Shown: positions 8,825 through 16,382, counted from the first letter of the stretch. The stretch is DNA of 64,000 bases from Palsa-504 sp963705835 (GCA_963705835.1 CAVPLC010000069.1:1-64000); one strand, 5' to 3'. Notes: generated by a model not told the origin, from the sequence alone. Numbers and translations: made by a program.

Positions 8825-8854
8825 CGTCGTAAGGAGCAGGCACATGTGGGCCAT
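8816..8854 (-). CDS. Leucine-rich leader peptide of leuS
   Basis: A 12-codon reading frame encodes MAHMCLLLTTPH, with three consecutive leucine codons (CTG CTC CTT, 8839-8831). It ends inside the first of two adjacent hairpins, ahead of the terminator and leuS. This is the layout of amino-acid leader peptides in transcription attenuation: ribosome stalling at Leu codons when charged tRNA-Leu is low would change hairpin choice and allow read-through into leuS. No strong ribosome-binding site is visible before the ATG. The antiterminator pairing is not obvious by eye. Confidence 0.6.
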   Translation of the reverse strand: MAHMCLLLTTPH

Positions 8855-8871
8855 GGCGGGAGTGTAGCCCG

Positions 8872-9471
8872 CTAGCCGACCGGCCTTCCAGTCATTTCGG
8901 CTCCGAGGGCAAGGTCCAGCTTCTCGGATAACCCGTTCGGCGGTGTCGCCGACCCGCTGCCGCCCGGGACGAGTTCGGCCTGGCTGGCGAGGAAACGGAG
9001 GCGGGCCGCCCGCGCGTCCCAGGCGTAGACGACCGCGGTACCGGCGATCAGGTCGTGCAGGGCGCGGTGCTCCCGCTGCACCAGGATGCCGAGGAACCCC
9101 AGCCCAAAGAGCAGGAAGCTGAGCGGGAACACCAGGGCGCGCACCACGCCCTGCCGCGACTCCAGGTTGGATCCGTCGACCCGGACGACGCGGATACCGA
9201 GCACGGCCATGCCGAAGGTCCGGCCGCTCACCGCCCACGAGTACCCGAAGTATGCGAACTCCCACAAGACAAAGATGACGGCCACGACGATGGAGGACCG
9301 GTTCCAGTGGACCGAATGACCGGTCACGACCTGCGCGACGTAGGAGATGGCCGCGAGAGCGAGGGAGAACACGGCGGAGCTCACGACCAGGTTGATGGCG
9401 TAGGCGGTGAACCGGGTGACCGAGCCCGCGTAGTACCCCTGGTAGCTCACCTGGGCCGGACGGGCGGTCAC
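8872..9471 (-). CDS. RDD-family membrane protein
   Basis: Integral membrane protein of 199 aa with an RDD domain, named for conserved Arg and Asp residues. Helices lie at about 20-45, 60-80 and 110-135. RDD-like features include VTRFTAYAINLVV, the SGRTFGMAVLGIRVV motif and HDLIAGTAVVYAWD at the end. The role is uncertain; some RDD proteins act in Na+/H+ exchange, others are of unknown function. Its start overlaps the stop of the upstream repeat protein by 4 bp (ATGA), so the two are translationally coupled. The leuS leader follows 18 bp after its stop. Confidence 0.8.
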   Translation of the reverse strand: MTARPAQVSYQGYYAGSVTRFTAYAINLVVSSAVFSLALAAISYVAQVVTGHSVHWNRSSIVVAVIFVLWEFAYFGYSWAVSGRTFGMAVLGIRVVRVDGSNLESRQGVVRALVFPLSFLLFGLGFLGILVQREHRALHDLIAGTAVVYAWDARAARLRFLASQAELVPGGSGSATPPNGLSEKLDLALGAEMTGRPVG

Positions 9472-10010
9472 TGCTCGGCCTCAGCTATCAGGTCGGGCGC
9501 TATCAGGTCGGGCGCTATCAGGTCGGGCGCGATCAGCAGCGCCGCGGGCGCCGGCGGCGCGGGATGCTTGCGCCGGAGCAGGCGCTGCACCCAGCGGTCG
9601 ACGAATTGATCGAGCCCGACCGCCTGGCTTCGTATCGCGTCGAGGGCCTCGCTCGCCATGCCACCGGACGACCGGGCGATTACCGCGCCGAGGTCTGTGT
9701 GCTCGACCAGAGCGTCCGTGTCTATACGCTGCACCAGGTCATTGACGTCGATGCGGTCGAGGAGCGGTTCGATGTCCACCCGGGCCACGATCGCGTTCAC
9801 GTCCACCTGATCCAGCAGGACGTTCAGGTCCACTCGTCCCAGCAGGGCGTTCAGGTCGACCTTTTTCATCACCGCGTCGATATCGACGCGGCCGAGCAGC
9901 GCGTTCAAGTCGACCAGGGCGGCGATCTCGTTGATGTCCAGCGCGCTGAGCACGATGTCGACGACGCGCTCGGTGACCTGCTGGGCCAGTGCCTCAGCCG
10001 GGTCGGACAT
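9468..10010 (-). CDS. Protein of tandem VD(L/V/I)(N/D)xLLxR repeats
   Basis: Unrecognised 180-aa protein. Residues ~20-115 consist of a repeated 9-12-residue unit such as DLNALLGRV, DIDAVMKKV, DLNVLLDQV, DVNAIVARV and DIEPLLDRI, with a fixed Asp, then Asn or Asp, then hydrophobic pairs. It should form a regular solenoid or stacked amphipathic array. A cationic helix (DRWVQRLLRRKHP) and a Pro/Ala tail with tandem LIAPD copies follow. The start is the ATG at 10010; the longer open frame is not repeat-like. It is coupled to the RDD gene, so it may be a cytosolic scaffold at that membrane protein. A 17-bp operator-like inverted repeat lies 74 bp upstream. Confidence 0.7.
   Translation of the reverse strand: MSDPAEALAQQVTERVVDIVLSALDINEIAALVDLNALLGRVDIDAVMKKVDLNALLGRVDLNVLLDQVDVNAIVARVDIEPLLDRIDVNDLVQRIDTDALVEHTDLGAVIARSSGGMASEALDAIRSQAVGLDQFVDRWVQRLLRRKHPAPPAPAALLIAPDLIAPDLIAPDLIAEAEQ
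9485..9529 (-). repeat. Three exact 15-bp tandem copies
   Basis: The unit CTATCAGGTCGGGCG (plus strand) is repeated three times head to tail with a fourth partial copy. It encodes LIAPD repeats in frame at the C-terminus of the repeat protein. Confidence 0.9.
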
Positions 10011-10084
10011 TCGCCTGCCTACCGACCGCAGCCGGTCGCGCGGATTCACGCTAGCCAGTATCCCGAAGGAGCGGCAGGTCGCGG

Positions 10085-10101
10085 TCATCCGCAACGGGTG
10101 A
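10085..10101. promoter_or_regulatory. Operator-like inverted repeat, site 1
   Basis: TCATCC-GCAAC-GGGTGA, a 6-5-6 inverted repeat with one mismatch. It lies 74 bp before the repeat-protein/RDD operon and 143 bp before the divergent formylglycine-generating enzyme gene. Confidence 0.65.
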
Positions 10102-10116
10102 GGCAACTCCTCCGCG

Positions 10117-10236
10117 TTGACAGCACACTCACTCCTGAGGCTGGAGGCCGATGCGGAGGAGCGGCAGAAGGCGGCCAGCTTCACCATCGACCAGGCGATG
10201 GAGAAGCTCGAGGCGGCGATGACCGCACACCGTTAG
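10117..10236 (+). CDS. Possible 39-aa ORF ahead of the FGE gene
   Basis: A TTG-initiated frame of 39 codons with an amphipathic, coding-like C-terminal half (SLLRLEADAEERQKAA, then TIDQAMEKLEAAM). It ends 8 bp before the FGE start. No ribosome-binding site is clear. It could be a small coupled peptide or the tail of a lost gene. Confidence 0.25.
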   Translation: MTAHSLLRLEADAEERQKAASFTIDQAMEKLEAAMTAHR

Positions 10237-10244
10237 GGGCGGCG

Positions 10245-11159
10245 ATGGACGGCATGGCGCGGGTTCCCGGCGCGACCTTCCTGATGGGCTCGGACCGGCA
10301 CTATCCGGAGGAGGCCCCGGCGCACAAGGTCACGGTCGGCGGATTCTGGATCGATGCCGGCCCGGTGACGAACCGGGAGTTCGGCCGGTTCGTCCGCAAG
10401 ACCGGATATGTCACCGTGGCCGAGCGGGCGCCCGACCCAGCGGATTACCCGGGCGCCCGGCCGGAACTGCTCGTGCCGTTCTCCACCGTGTTCGTGGCCC
10501 CCGGGGAACGGGTCGGCCTGGCCGATCCGTACAACTGGTGGAAGCCCGTCCGCGGCGCGGACTGGCGGCATCCGGTGGGTCCCGGCAGCTCAATCCGGAG
10601 CTTGCCGGACCATCCGGTCGTGCATGTGGCCTGGGCCGACGTCTTGGCCTACGCCCGATGGGCGGGCAAGGAGATCCCGACCGAAGCCGAATGGGAACTG
10701 GCCGCGCGCGGCGGGATTGACGGCGCCGAGTTCGCCTGGGGCGACGAACTCAACCCGGACGGACGCTGGATGGCCAACACGTGGCAGGGCGAGTTCCCGG
10801 TGCGGAACACGCGAGACGACGGCTACGAGAGGACGTCACCGGTCGGCGCGTTCCCGGCCAACGGCTACGGCCTGTACGACATGATCGGCAACGTCTGGGA
10901 GTGGACGTCGGACTGGTACGCCGGCCACGCCGCCGACGTCCCCGCCTGCTGCGGTGCCGGCCGCGCGGTTGACGCCCGCGAGCAGAGCGTCGACCGGCGC
11001 GATCCCGCGCGCATCCCCCGCAAGGTCATGAAGGGCGGGTCCCACCTGTGCGCGCCGAACTACTGCCGCCGCTACCGCCCCGCCGCGCGGATGGCCCAGC
11101 CCATCGACACCTCCACGTCCCACCTGGGCTTCCGCTGCGTCCTGCGGAACACTCGCTGA
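10245..11159 (+). CDS. Formylglycine-generating enzyme (SUMF1 family)
   Basis: Oxygen- and copper-dependent enzyme that converts the active-site Cys of type I sulfatases to C-alpha-formylglycine. It has 304 aa from the ATG at 10245. The SUMF1 fold is clear: PGATFLMGSD near the start, VTNREFGRFV, PVVHVAWADVLAYARWAGKEIPTEAEWELAARGG, NGYGLYDMIGNVWEWTSDWY, then KVMKGGSHLC-PNYCRRYRPAAR. Both copper-binding active-site cysteines are present at residues 269 and 274 with the canonical 5-residue spacing, so this is a true FGE and not a Cys-less SUMF1-like domain. Its likely client is the CSPSR sulfatase at 56.6-58.9 kb. The reading frame extends upstream, but that part is not family-like. Confidence 0.9.
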   Translation: MDGMARVPGATFLMGSDRHYPEEAPAHKVTVGGFWIDAGPVTNREFGRFVRKTGYVTVAERAPDPADYPGARPELLVPFSTVFVAPGERVGLADPYNWWKPVRGADWRHPVGPGSSIRSLPDHPVVHVAWADVLAYARWAGKEIPTEAEWELAARGGIDGAEFAWGDELNPDGRWMANTWQGEFPVRNTRDDGYERTSPVGAFPANGYGLYDMIGNVWEWTSDWYAGHAADVPACCGAGRAVDAREQSVDRRDPARIPRKVMKGGSHLCAPNYCRRYRPAARMAQPIDTSTSHLGFRCVLRNTR

Positions 11160-11288
11160 CGGAAGCGACCGGTTCGGCGGGCTTGGTGGCGTTCAGCCAC
11201 GGGCACGTAACGCTTGGACCTACGTGACCGCTAAACGTGCAGATGCATGACCGCAGGCAGGTATAGTTCCGGTGCCCGGGTCACTATT

Positions 11289-11315
11289 GTCACTTTGTCC
11301 CGGTCACATTTGTCC
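11289..11315 (+). repeat. Short direct repeat in a promoter region
   Basis: GTCACTTTGTCC (11289-11300) and GTCACATTTGTCC (11303-11315) lie 11 bp before the start of the first small paralog. They may be an operator, since this is the one paralog lacking the 17-bp motif. This is weak evidence. Confidence 0.3.
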
Positions 11316-11326
11316 GTGGGAGGGAC

Positions 11327-11539
11327 GTGCGTACGCACCGCTACCGGATCACCATCGCTGGTGGTCTGGGCCAGATCGGACGCGAGGCGTTCGCAGATTT
11401 CGCTGTCGAAGCGAACGGCACCAATACCGTGCTCACCGCCGTTCTGGACCAGGCGGCCCTGTACGGCGCGCTCAACCGAATCCTGGCGCTCGGCCTGGAA
11501 CTCGTGGAGTTGAGCCGGCTGACCGACAGAACAGGCTGA
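11327..11539 (+). CDS. Small paralog A (70 aa, unknown family)
   Basis: Small soluble protein with the shape RYRITIAGGLG...REAFADFAVE...TVLTAVLDQAALYGALNRILALGLELVEL. Two beta strands, an acidic helix, a strand ending in LDQAALYG, then a helix and a final strand suggest a compact alpha/beta (ACT- or ferredoxin-like) fold. Two more members follow on the other strand. I know such proteins as uncharacterised neighbours of LuxR/MalT-like regulators in actinomycetes. The GTG start is supported by the GGGAGGG ribosome-binding site. Confidence 0.7.
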   Translation: MRTHRYRITIAGGLGQIGREAFADFAVEANGTNTVLTAVLDQAALYGALNRILALGLELVELSRLTDRTG

Positions 11540-11565
11540 GGCGGGCAACCAGCACGTGACGGCCG

Positions 11566-11769
11566 TCATGCCGGCGGCGGAGCCTGCTTGACACCGACGA
11601 GTTCCAGGCCCAGCGCACGCACGCGGTCCAGCAGGGCGTGCAGGCCGCCCTGGTCAAGGTCACCGGACAAGACCGTGATGGTCGGCTCCACCTCCACTAC
11701 CATGTCGGCGAACGCCTCACGCGCCGCCGGGCCGAGGGAGCCGATCACCCTAATCTCGTAGGTGGTCAC
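11566..11769 (-). CDS. Small paralog B (67 aa, unknown family)
   Basis: Second member of the local small-protein family: YEIRVIGSLG, REAFADMVVE, TVLSGDLDQGGLHALLDRVRALGLELVGV. The GTG start at 11769 follows a strong AAGGAGG ribosome-binding site; the longer frame upstream is not conserved between paralogs. The conserved core is LDQ-(A/G)-(A/G)-LH/Y-(G/A)-LL/LN-R-(V/I)-R-x-LGL-(E/D)-(L/V). An operator-like inverted repeat lies 64 bp upstream. It is tail-to-tail with paralog A, 26 bp apart. Confidence 0.75.
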   Translation of the reverse strand: MTTYEIRVIGSLGPAAREAFADMVVEVEPTITVLSGDLDQGGLHALLDRVRALGLELVGVKQAPPPA

Positions 11770-11833
11770 CGCGGCCTCCTTCGGGGATCGGGTCGCCATC
11801 ATGCCATCGTGGTAGCGATCCGTCGCGGCGGGA

Positions 11834-11850
11834 TCATCCGCCAGTGATGA
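11834..11850. promoter_or_regulatory. Operator-like inverted repeat, site 2
   Basis: TCATCC-GCCAG-TGATGA, with one arm diverged, 64 bp before small paralog B. Confidence 0.5.
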
Positions 11851-11861
11851 GCCTGCGCACC

Positions 11862-12092
11862 TCACTGCGCCGCGCGGCGCGGGGGGCCGCTGACGCGACG
11901 GGCCTCCATCACGTCGAGGCCGAGCAGCCGGATCCTCTCCAGCAGGCCGTGCAGCGCGGCCTGATCGAACTCGCCGGTGATGACCATGACCCCGCCGTGG
12001 GACGTCACGTCCAGTCCGGCGAACGCCGCGGCACAGGCCTCGTCGAACTGGCCCGCGACGCGGATCTCGTACATAGGCTGCTGGGCTGTCAT
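11862..12092 (-). CDS. Small paralog C (76 aa, unknown family)
   Basis: Third member: MYEIRVAGQFDEACAAAFAG, VMVITGEFDQAALHGLLERIRLLGLDVMEARR, with a basic tail. Starts are possible at 12128 (GTG), 12092 (ATG) and 12074 (ATG just before YEIRV). I use 12092. The only perfect copy of the 17-bp inverted repeat in the window lies 69 bp upstream, between this gene and the end of the MalT-like regulator. Confidence 0.7.
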   Translation of the reverse strand: MTAQQPMYEIRVAGQFDEACAAAFAGLDVTSHGGVMVITGEFDQAALHGLLERIRLLGLDVMEARRVSGPPRRAAQ

Positions 12093-12161
12093 CGTGCAAC
12101 GGCGTCCGATCCTCACGTCAGCTATCACCAGCGATCCTGGCCGTCTGAGCGCGCCGTGGGG

Positions 12162-12178
12162 TCACCCATGACGGGTGA
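12162..12178. promoter_or_regulatory. Operator-like inverted repeat, site 3 (perfect)
   Basis: TCACCC-ATGAC-GGGTGA, both 6-bp arms perfectly complementary, 69 bp before small paralog C. This is the best match to the window-wide motif. Confidence 0.75.
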
Positions 12179-12206
12179 GGGCAGGTAATGTCGCCGGCGC
12201 CGGTGC

Positions 12207-14813
12207 TCAGATCAGCTCGAGCTGGCGGGCTCGCAGCACTGCTTCGCGCCGACGGCTGGCGGGAAGCTTGCGGTAAATCGCGGCCAGGTGCGACTTGACC
12301 GTGTTCACCGACAGGCATAGCTCGTCGGCGATCTCTGAGGTGGACATGCTGGTGGCCAGGAGACGCAGGATCGTCAGTTCGCGCTGGGTGAGCGGAGCCG
12401 ACAGCTCACGGGAGATCGCCGGCTTCGGGACCTCCTCTGCGGGGGTGCGCGGGCGCGGTACCGGCCACTCGCCGGAAATGGCGGGGTGCCGGGCCAGCAA
12501 TGCGGCGAACGTGTCCTTCATCCGCAGGAAGGGCAGTACGACCTCGCCACGGGCGACGTCGAGGGCCCGCATGAGGATCTCCAGGGCGCGATCCGGCTCG
12601 CCTTTAAGCTGCGCGATCTGCGCATCGCAGAGAAACGCTTCCACAAGCACGAAGCGGCCCGCCTGAGGGCTGGGCGTGGCCAGTACGGTGCGCACGCATT
12701 CCTGCGCGCCGCGTATATCGCTCAGCGCCAGGTAAGCCCGCGCGCGCGGCATCGCGGTCGGGATGGCGAATTCGCTGCCCACGTAATTCCGGAGCAGCCG
12801 CAGGGCCGCGTGCGGCCGACCCATCGAGGTCTCCAGATCGGCCAGCATGATGTCCCGCAGGACGGCCATCAGCGGCGGGACGTGGCGGCCGGTTTGCTGC
12901 AGCATGATCCGGGCCTCGTCCACCCGGCCCAGGGCCAGCATCGCGTTGGCTTGCCCGAGGACGAGAGCCACGGCGAGGGCGGGATCTGAGCCGACGACGT
13001 CGGGCAGCAGGACCCGTTGCAGGGGCCGGGTCCAGCCGTCGAGCTCACCGGCTATCAGGGATCGCAGTACCGCGGCAAGTTCCAACGCCGGGGGTAGGGC
13101 CAGGCCCTTCTGGTTCTGCAGAGCGCTGGCTCGTTGCGCCGCGTCGGCCGCGCGATTGGTCCGCGACCAGTAGCTGTCGGCGAACGCCATCATGCCGAGC
13201 ACCTCGAGTTCGATGCCGGACATTCCGTCGCGCTGGGCCTCCGCGAGCGCCTCGTCCAGGAGCGCGCCGACATCCTCATGCCGGCCGTGCCACAGGTGGG
13301 TGCTCGCTTGCGCCAGCAGCACGGCCGCTCGCAATCCCGGCATGGCGGGCACCGACAGGTCACCGCTCCGACTGAGGAGGCGATGGGCGGCGGCATCGAC
13401 GGCGCGGGCATCGGACGCCTTCTGCCCGAGGACCAGTTCCACCAGGTCGGAGGTGACGAGCAGGTCTGGATCGGTCAGGACCTCATCCAATTTCAGGGAC
13501 GGGCCACGGCCCAGTTCCCGCGCCGCCTTATCGGCGTCGGCGAACACCGCCTCGATCGCGGAACTGGCGACGGCGAACTCCGCGGCCCGGAGGGCGCTGG
13601 CCGCCACGGGCCTTCGCAGCGGCAGCAGATCCCGCAGACCCAGACCCGACAGGTCCTGCCGGTGCACGAACGCGTGCGCGAACCCGCCCCGGGCCATGAG
13701 CTTGACGACATAGTGCCGATTTCCGGCTCGCACGGCCCAGTAGAGGGCGTTTCCGAGGTCGCCACTGGCCTCGAACCAGGCCGCCGCGCGCTCTTGCAGG
13801 ACGCGCATGGCCTGGCGCATGTTCCGTCGCAGCAGGTAGTACAGGATCTCCGCGAACAGCTGGTGGTAACGGTAGCGCTCTCGGGCGGCATCGAGCGGTA
13901 TCACGAACGAGTTCTCCCGCGCGAGGCCGGCGAGCATGTCGCCGCATCCGGCCATGCCGGTGACCGCATCAGCCAGCGGTCCCGTCACCTCCCCGAGAAA
14001 GCTGGTCTCGATCAGCAGCTTGCGCTGCCGTTCAGGCTGGCGGTGGAGGACCTCGTTCACCAGGTACTCGCCGATGCTGCCTGGATCTAGCGCCAGTTCG
14101 GATACGAAGTCAGCGGGACATTCGGTGCCCTCCATCCGCATGGCTGACAGCCGCACGCCGGCCACCCATCCCTCGGTCCGCGCCACGAACAGGTCGAAGT
14201 CTCGCGCCGGCAGGGTGACGCCATGGATGGCGAGCACTTCGGTGATCTCGGCCGGGGTCATCGCCAGGTCCGACGCACGCAACTCGTGTATCTGGCCCGC
14301 CAGCCGGTACCGGTGCAGCGGGAGCATGGGATCGCTGCGCGCGGCCAGGATCAGACGCAGCCCCGGGTGCCCGCTGCGTATCAGCCTGTCCAGCCCTTCG
14401 AGGACGTCGGAATGGGCGAGCACGTGCGCGTCATCGACGATCACGACGAGCCGCCCCGGATGCGGCATCCGGCTGAGAAAAGTCTGGACCAGATCGACCC
14501 CGACCCCCGGCAGCGCGGCGGCCGACGGACCGCGCCCGGCGCCGTGGGCTTCCCGCAGCGCGGACTCGAGCAAGGGCCAGAACCGCCGCGGCTCAGCGTC
14601 CGCGGGCGCCGGGCTGAGCCATGCCACTCGAGCGTCGCCGCGGCGGACCCAGTCGGTGAGCAGCACGGTCTTACCTGCCCCGGGCCCGGCAGAGAGCAAG
14701 GTCAGCGGGAAGGCCGCAGCCCGGTCGAGTTCGGCAAGCAGGCGGGGACGAGAGACGTGCCGCGGCGGAAGTTGCGGGACCGTCAGCCGCGAGTCACGCA
14801 CTGCGTTGGACAA
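12207..14813 (-). CDS. MalT-like LuxR-family transcriptional regulator (LuxR1)
   Basis: Large STAND-type ATPase regulator of 868 aa. The Walker A motif GPGAGKT is at residues 43-49 and Walker B (LVVIVDDAH) near 121-130. The sensor-like LILAARSDP and the LRASDLAMTPAEI arm and winged helix follow, then a long TPR-like superhelix (~330-790). A C-terminal LuxR helix-turn-helix ends it (LTQRELTILRLLATSMSTSEIADELCLSVNTVKSHL). MalT-type proteins bind ATP and an inducer, oligomerise and activate promoters. The inducer here is unknown. A weak copy of the inverted repeat is 153 bp upstream. It is one of three such regulators in the island and a candidate reader of the 17-bp motif. Confidence 0.9.
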   Translation of the reverse strand: MSNAVRDSRLTVPQLPPRHVSRPRLLAELDRAAAFPLTLLSAGPGAGKTVLLTDWVRRGDARVAWLSPAPADAEPRRFWPLLESALREAHGAGRGPSAAALPGVGVDLVQTFLSRMPHPGRLVVIVDDAHVLAHSDVLEGLDRLIRSGHPGLRLILAARSDPMLPLHRYRLAGQIHELRASDLAMTPAEITEVLAIHGVTLPARDFDLFVARTEGWVAGVRLSAMRMEGTECPADFVSELALDPGSIGEYLVNEVLHRQPERQRKLLIETSFLGEVTGPLADAVTGMAGCGDMLAGLARENSFVIPLDAARERYRYHQLFAEILYYLLRRNMRQAMRVLQERAAAWFEASGDLGNALYWAVRAGNRHYVVKLMARGGFAHAFVHRQDLSGLGLRDLLPLRRPVAASALRAAEFAVASSAIEAVFADADKAARELGRGPSLKLDEVLTDPDLLVTSDLVELVLGQKASDARAVDAAAHRLLSRSGDLSVPAMPGLRAAVLLAQASTHLWHGRHEDVGALLDEALAEAQRDGMSGIELEVLGMMAFADSYWSRTNRAADAAQRASALQNQKGLALPPALELAAVLRSLIAGELDGWTRPLQRVLLPDVVGSDPALAVALVLGQANAMLALGRVDEARIMLQQTGRHVPPLMAVLRDIMLADLETSMGRPHAALRLLRNYVGSEFAIPTAMPRARAYLALSDIRGAQECVRTVLATPSPQAGRFVLVEAFLCDAQIAQLKGEPDRALEILMRALDVARGEVVLPFLRMKDTFAALLARHPAISGEWPVPRPRTPAEEVPKPAISRELSAPLTQRELTILRLLATSMSTSEIADELCLSVNTVKSHLAAIYRKLPASRRREAVLRARQLELI

Positions 14814-14966
14814 AAGTGGGTCCCCTCAGCGCACCCAGGTGCTCGACACGCCAGGCCGTAGCTGCGATATGTAACGCGCTTCTGACTCTAACCCGGCCTG
14901 GCCTGGGAAGGAAGCATTCCGCCTGTTCCAGCATGAGACCGGGAAAGGGCCGCGGGTCACGTCAGA

Positions 14967-14983
14967 TCACCCGTGAGGGAGGA
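14967..14983. promoter_or_regulatory. Operator-like inverted repeat, site 4
   Basis: TCACCC-GTGAG-GGAGGA, right arm imperfect. It lies 35 bp before the SHOCT protein gene and 153 bp before the divergent MalT-like regulator. Confidence 0.45.
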
Positions 14984-15018
14984 CTCGCCGCTAGCATCCG
15001 GCTGATTGGATCACCAGC

Positions 15019-15501
15019 GTGGCCATGGAGACCTTCATCGTGTTCGCCGCGAGCTACGACACGCTGGGCGCGGCGGAAGCCGACTACTACGCCGTGCGCG
15101 ACTTGTACCTGACGTCCGGGCGGCTCGACAGCTACGAGGCAGCTGTCATCAGCAGGGATGACGCCGGCCACGTCACTATCGTCAAGCATGAACTGCCGAC
15201 GCACCAGGACGCGTGGCTTGGGCGGGTCGGCGCCGCGCTCGTGGCGCTCTTCCCGGCGACGTCCGGTCCGGGCGTGAGCCTTCAGGAGGCGGTGGCGGAG
15301 TCGGAGGCCGCGGTCCGGGAGGCCGAGAGGGAGGTCGAGGCCGCGGAGCGAGCCGCCGAGCAATATTCGACCTTCGGCTCGTCGTCGGCGCCCCGCGATG
15401 ACCTGGCGAGCCAGCTGGACGACCTGGCCCGGCTGCGCGGCAAGGGGGCGCTGAGCGAGGCGGAATTCGAGGCGGCGAAGTCCAGGCTGCTCGGCGGGTG
15501 A
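15019..15501 (+). CDS. SHOCT-domain protein with coiled coil
   Basis: 160-aa protein. The N-terminal ~75 residues (DTLGAAEADYYAVRDLYL, YEAAVISRDDAGHVTIVKHE) resemble the DUF1269/stress-protein alpha-beta module. Residues ~95-118 form an Ala/Glu-rich coiled coil. The last ~35 residues are a SHOCT domain (DDLASQLDDLARLRGKGALSEAEFEAAKSRLL), a short helical oligomerisation motif common at the end of actinobacterial stress proteins. No membrane segment is visible. Either the GTG at 15019 or the ATG two codons later could start it. Function unknown. Confidence 0.75.
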   Translation: MAMETFIVFAASYDTLGAAEADYYAVRDLYLTSGRLDSYEAAVISRDDAGHVTIVKHELPTHQDAWLGRVGAALVALFPATSGPGVSLQEAVAESEAAVREAEREVEAAERAAEQYSTFGSSSAPRDDLASQLDDLARLRGKGALSEAEFEAAKSRLLGG

Positions 15502-15530
15502 CGGGCGGGGCCCGGGCGGGTCATTCGCGC

Positions 15531-15547
15531 GGGGTGATGACGGCCGC
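15531..15547. promoter_or_regulatory. Operator-like inverted repeat, site 5
   Basis: TCATTC-GCGCG-GGGTGA, left arm imperfect, 51 bp before the HdeD-family gene. Confidence 0.5.
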
Positions 15548-15598
15548 GCGTCAGTGCGCGATGGTGCTGGCAACTTGGCTCAAGACAGGAGCGCACTC

Positions 15599-16210
15599 AT
15601 GGAATCTGGCGACTATGACCCGCCGCTGGCGCCTGGCCTGCTCATGGCGCAGTCGTGGCAGGCGACGGTGGTCCTCGGCGCCGTAACGCTGATCCTCGGG
15701 CTCATCGTGAGCTTCCACCCGTCCGGGTCGCTGAACGTCATTGCGGTCCTGCTCGGCATCCTGCTGATCTGTTCCGGGATCTTCGACCTGGTCCGGATAT
15801 TCGGGCGCGGGGAAGCGCACCGGGTGTGGCTCGGGATCAGCGGGCTGCTGCTGATCGTCATCGGCCTCGTGCTGATCCGCCACCTGCATCTGACCACGGC
15901 GCTCATCGGCCTGTACGTGGGCATCAGCTGGGTCGTGCAGGGCGTGACCGCGCTCATCGCGGGCATCCTCGGGGCCGGCCGGGAAGGCAGGGGCTGGTGG
16001 ATCGCCTTCGGGGCGCTGAGCGTGATCGCCGGGATCGTGGTCACGGCCAGCCCGGTCAGCTCGGTCACCGTCCTGGCCGTCCTGCTCGGCATCTGGTTCG
16101 CGGTCATGGGCTTCTTCGAGATCATCGCCGGGTTCATGCTCCGGCGCGCGGTGAACACGGTGGAAGCAACCCTCGCCGGGCCGGCCGGCAGCGCTATAAG
16201 CACTGGCTGA
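15599..16210 (+). CDS. HdeD/DUF308 family membrane protein
   Basis: 203-aa integral membrane protein with six evenly spaced helices (about 20-40, 45-65, 75-95, 100-120, 130-150, 155-180). It is typical of DUF308, whose E. coli member HdeD is tied to acid resistance at high cell density. The repeated glycine-rich helix pairs (GAVTLILGLIV, GLLLIVIGLVL, GALSVIAGIVV) show the internal duplication of the family. The start is the ATG at 15599, after an AGGAG ribosome-binding site. Confidence 0.85.
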   Translation: MESGDYDPPLAPGLLMAQSWQATVVLGAVTLILGLIVSFHPSGSLNVIAVLLGILLICSGIFDLVRIFGRGEAHRVWLGISGLLLIVIGLVLIRHLHLTTALIGLYVGISWVVQGVTALIAGILGAGREGRGWWIAFGALSVIAGIVVTASPVSSVTVLAVLLGIWFAVMGFFEIIAGFMLRRAVNTVEATLAGPAGSAISTG

Positions 16211-16212
16211 CG

Positions 16213-16377
16213 ACCGCCAGTCCGGCCCCGCCAGACGTCGCTGGCCGCCGCGACCACATCGCTCTCCGATATGTAATTGAGCGTTCCCCGCCGGTCGTCC
16301 GGCCTCCATCTGGACAAGCGCTTCAACCGCCGGTAGAGCGCCTGGAATTCGCTCGCACTGAGGTCGGATTGGCTCAT
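16213..16377 (-). pseudogene. N-terminal remnant of a cyclase-family gene
   Basis: Reading from an ATG at 16377, about 55 codons (MSQSDLSASEFQALYRRLKR, then GTLNYISESDVVAAASDVWRGR) closely match the first ~60 residues of the complete cyclase-family protein at 42.5-43.5 kb. The similarity then ends. Downstream the frame runs antisense through the HdeD gene and has no cyclase sequence. The metal-binding His/Asp motif is absent. This looks like a gene end left by a deletion or duplication. Confidence 0.65.
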
Positions 16378-16382
16378 GACCG

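Noticed and set aside
8736..8872. T-box riboswitch before leuS
   Set aside because: No AGGGTGG T-box sequence or specifier stem is present and the leader is too short. A leader-peptide attenuator fits better.
9564..10244. N-terminal extension of the FGE frame
   Set aside because: It reads antisense through the repeat-protein gene with no SUMF1 similarity. The family-like protein begins at 10245.
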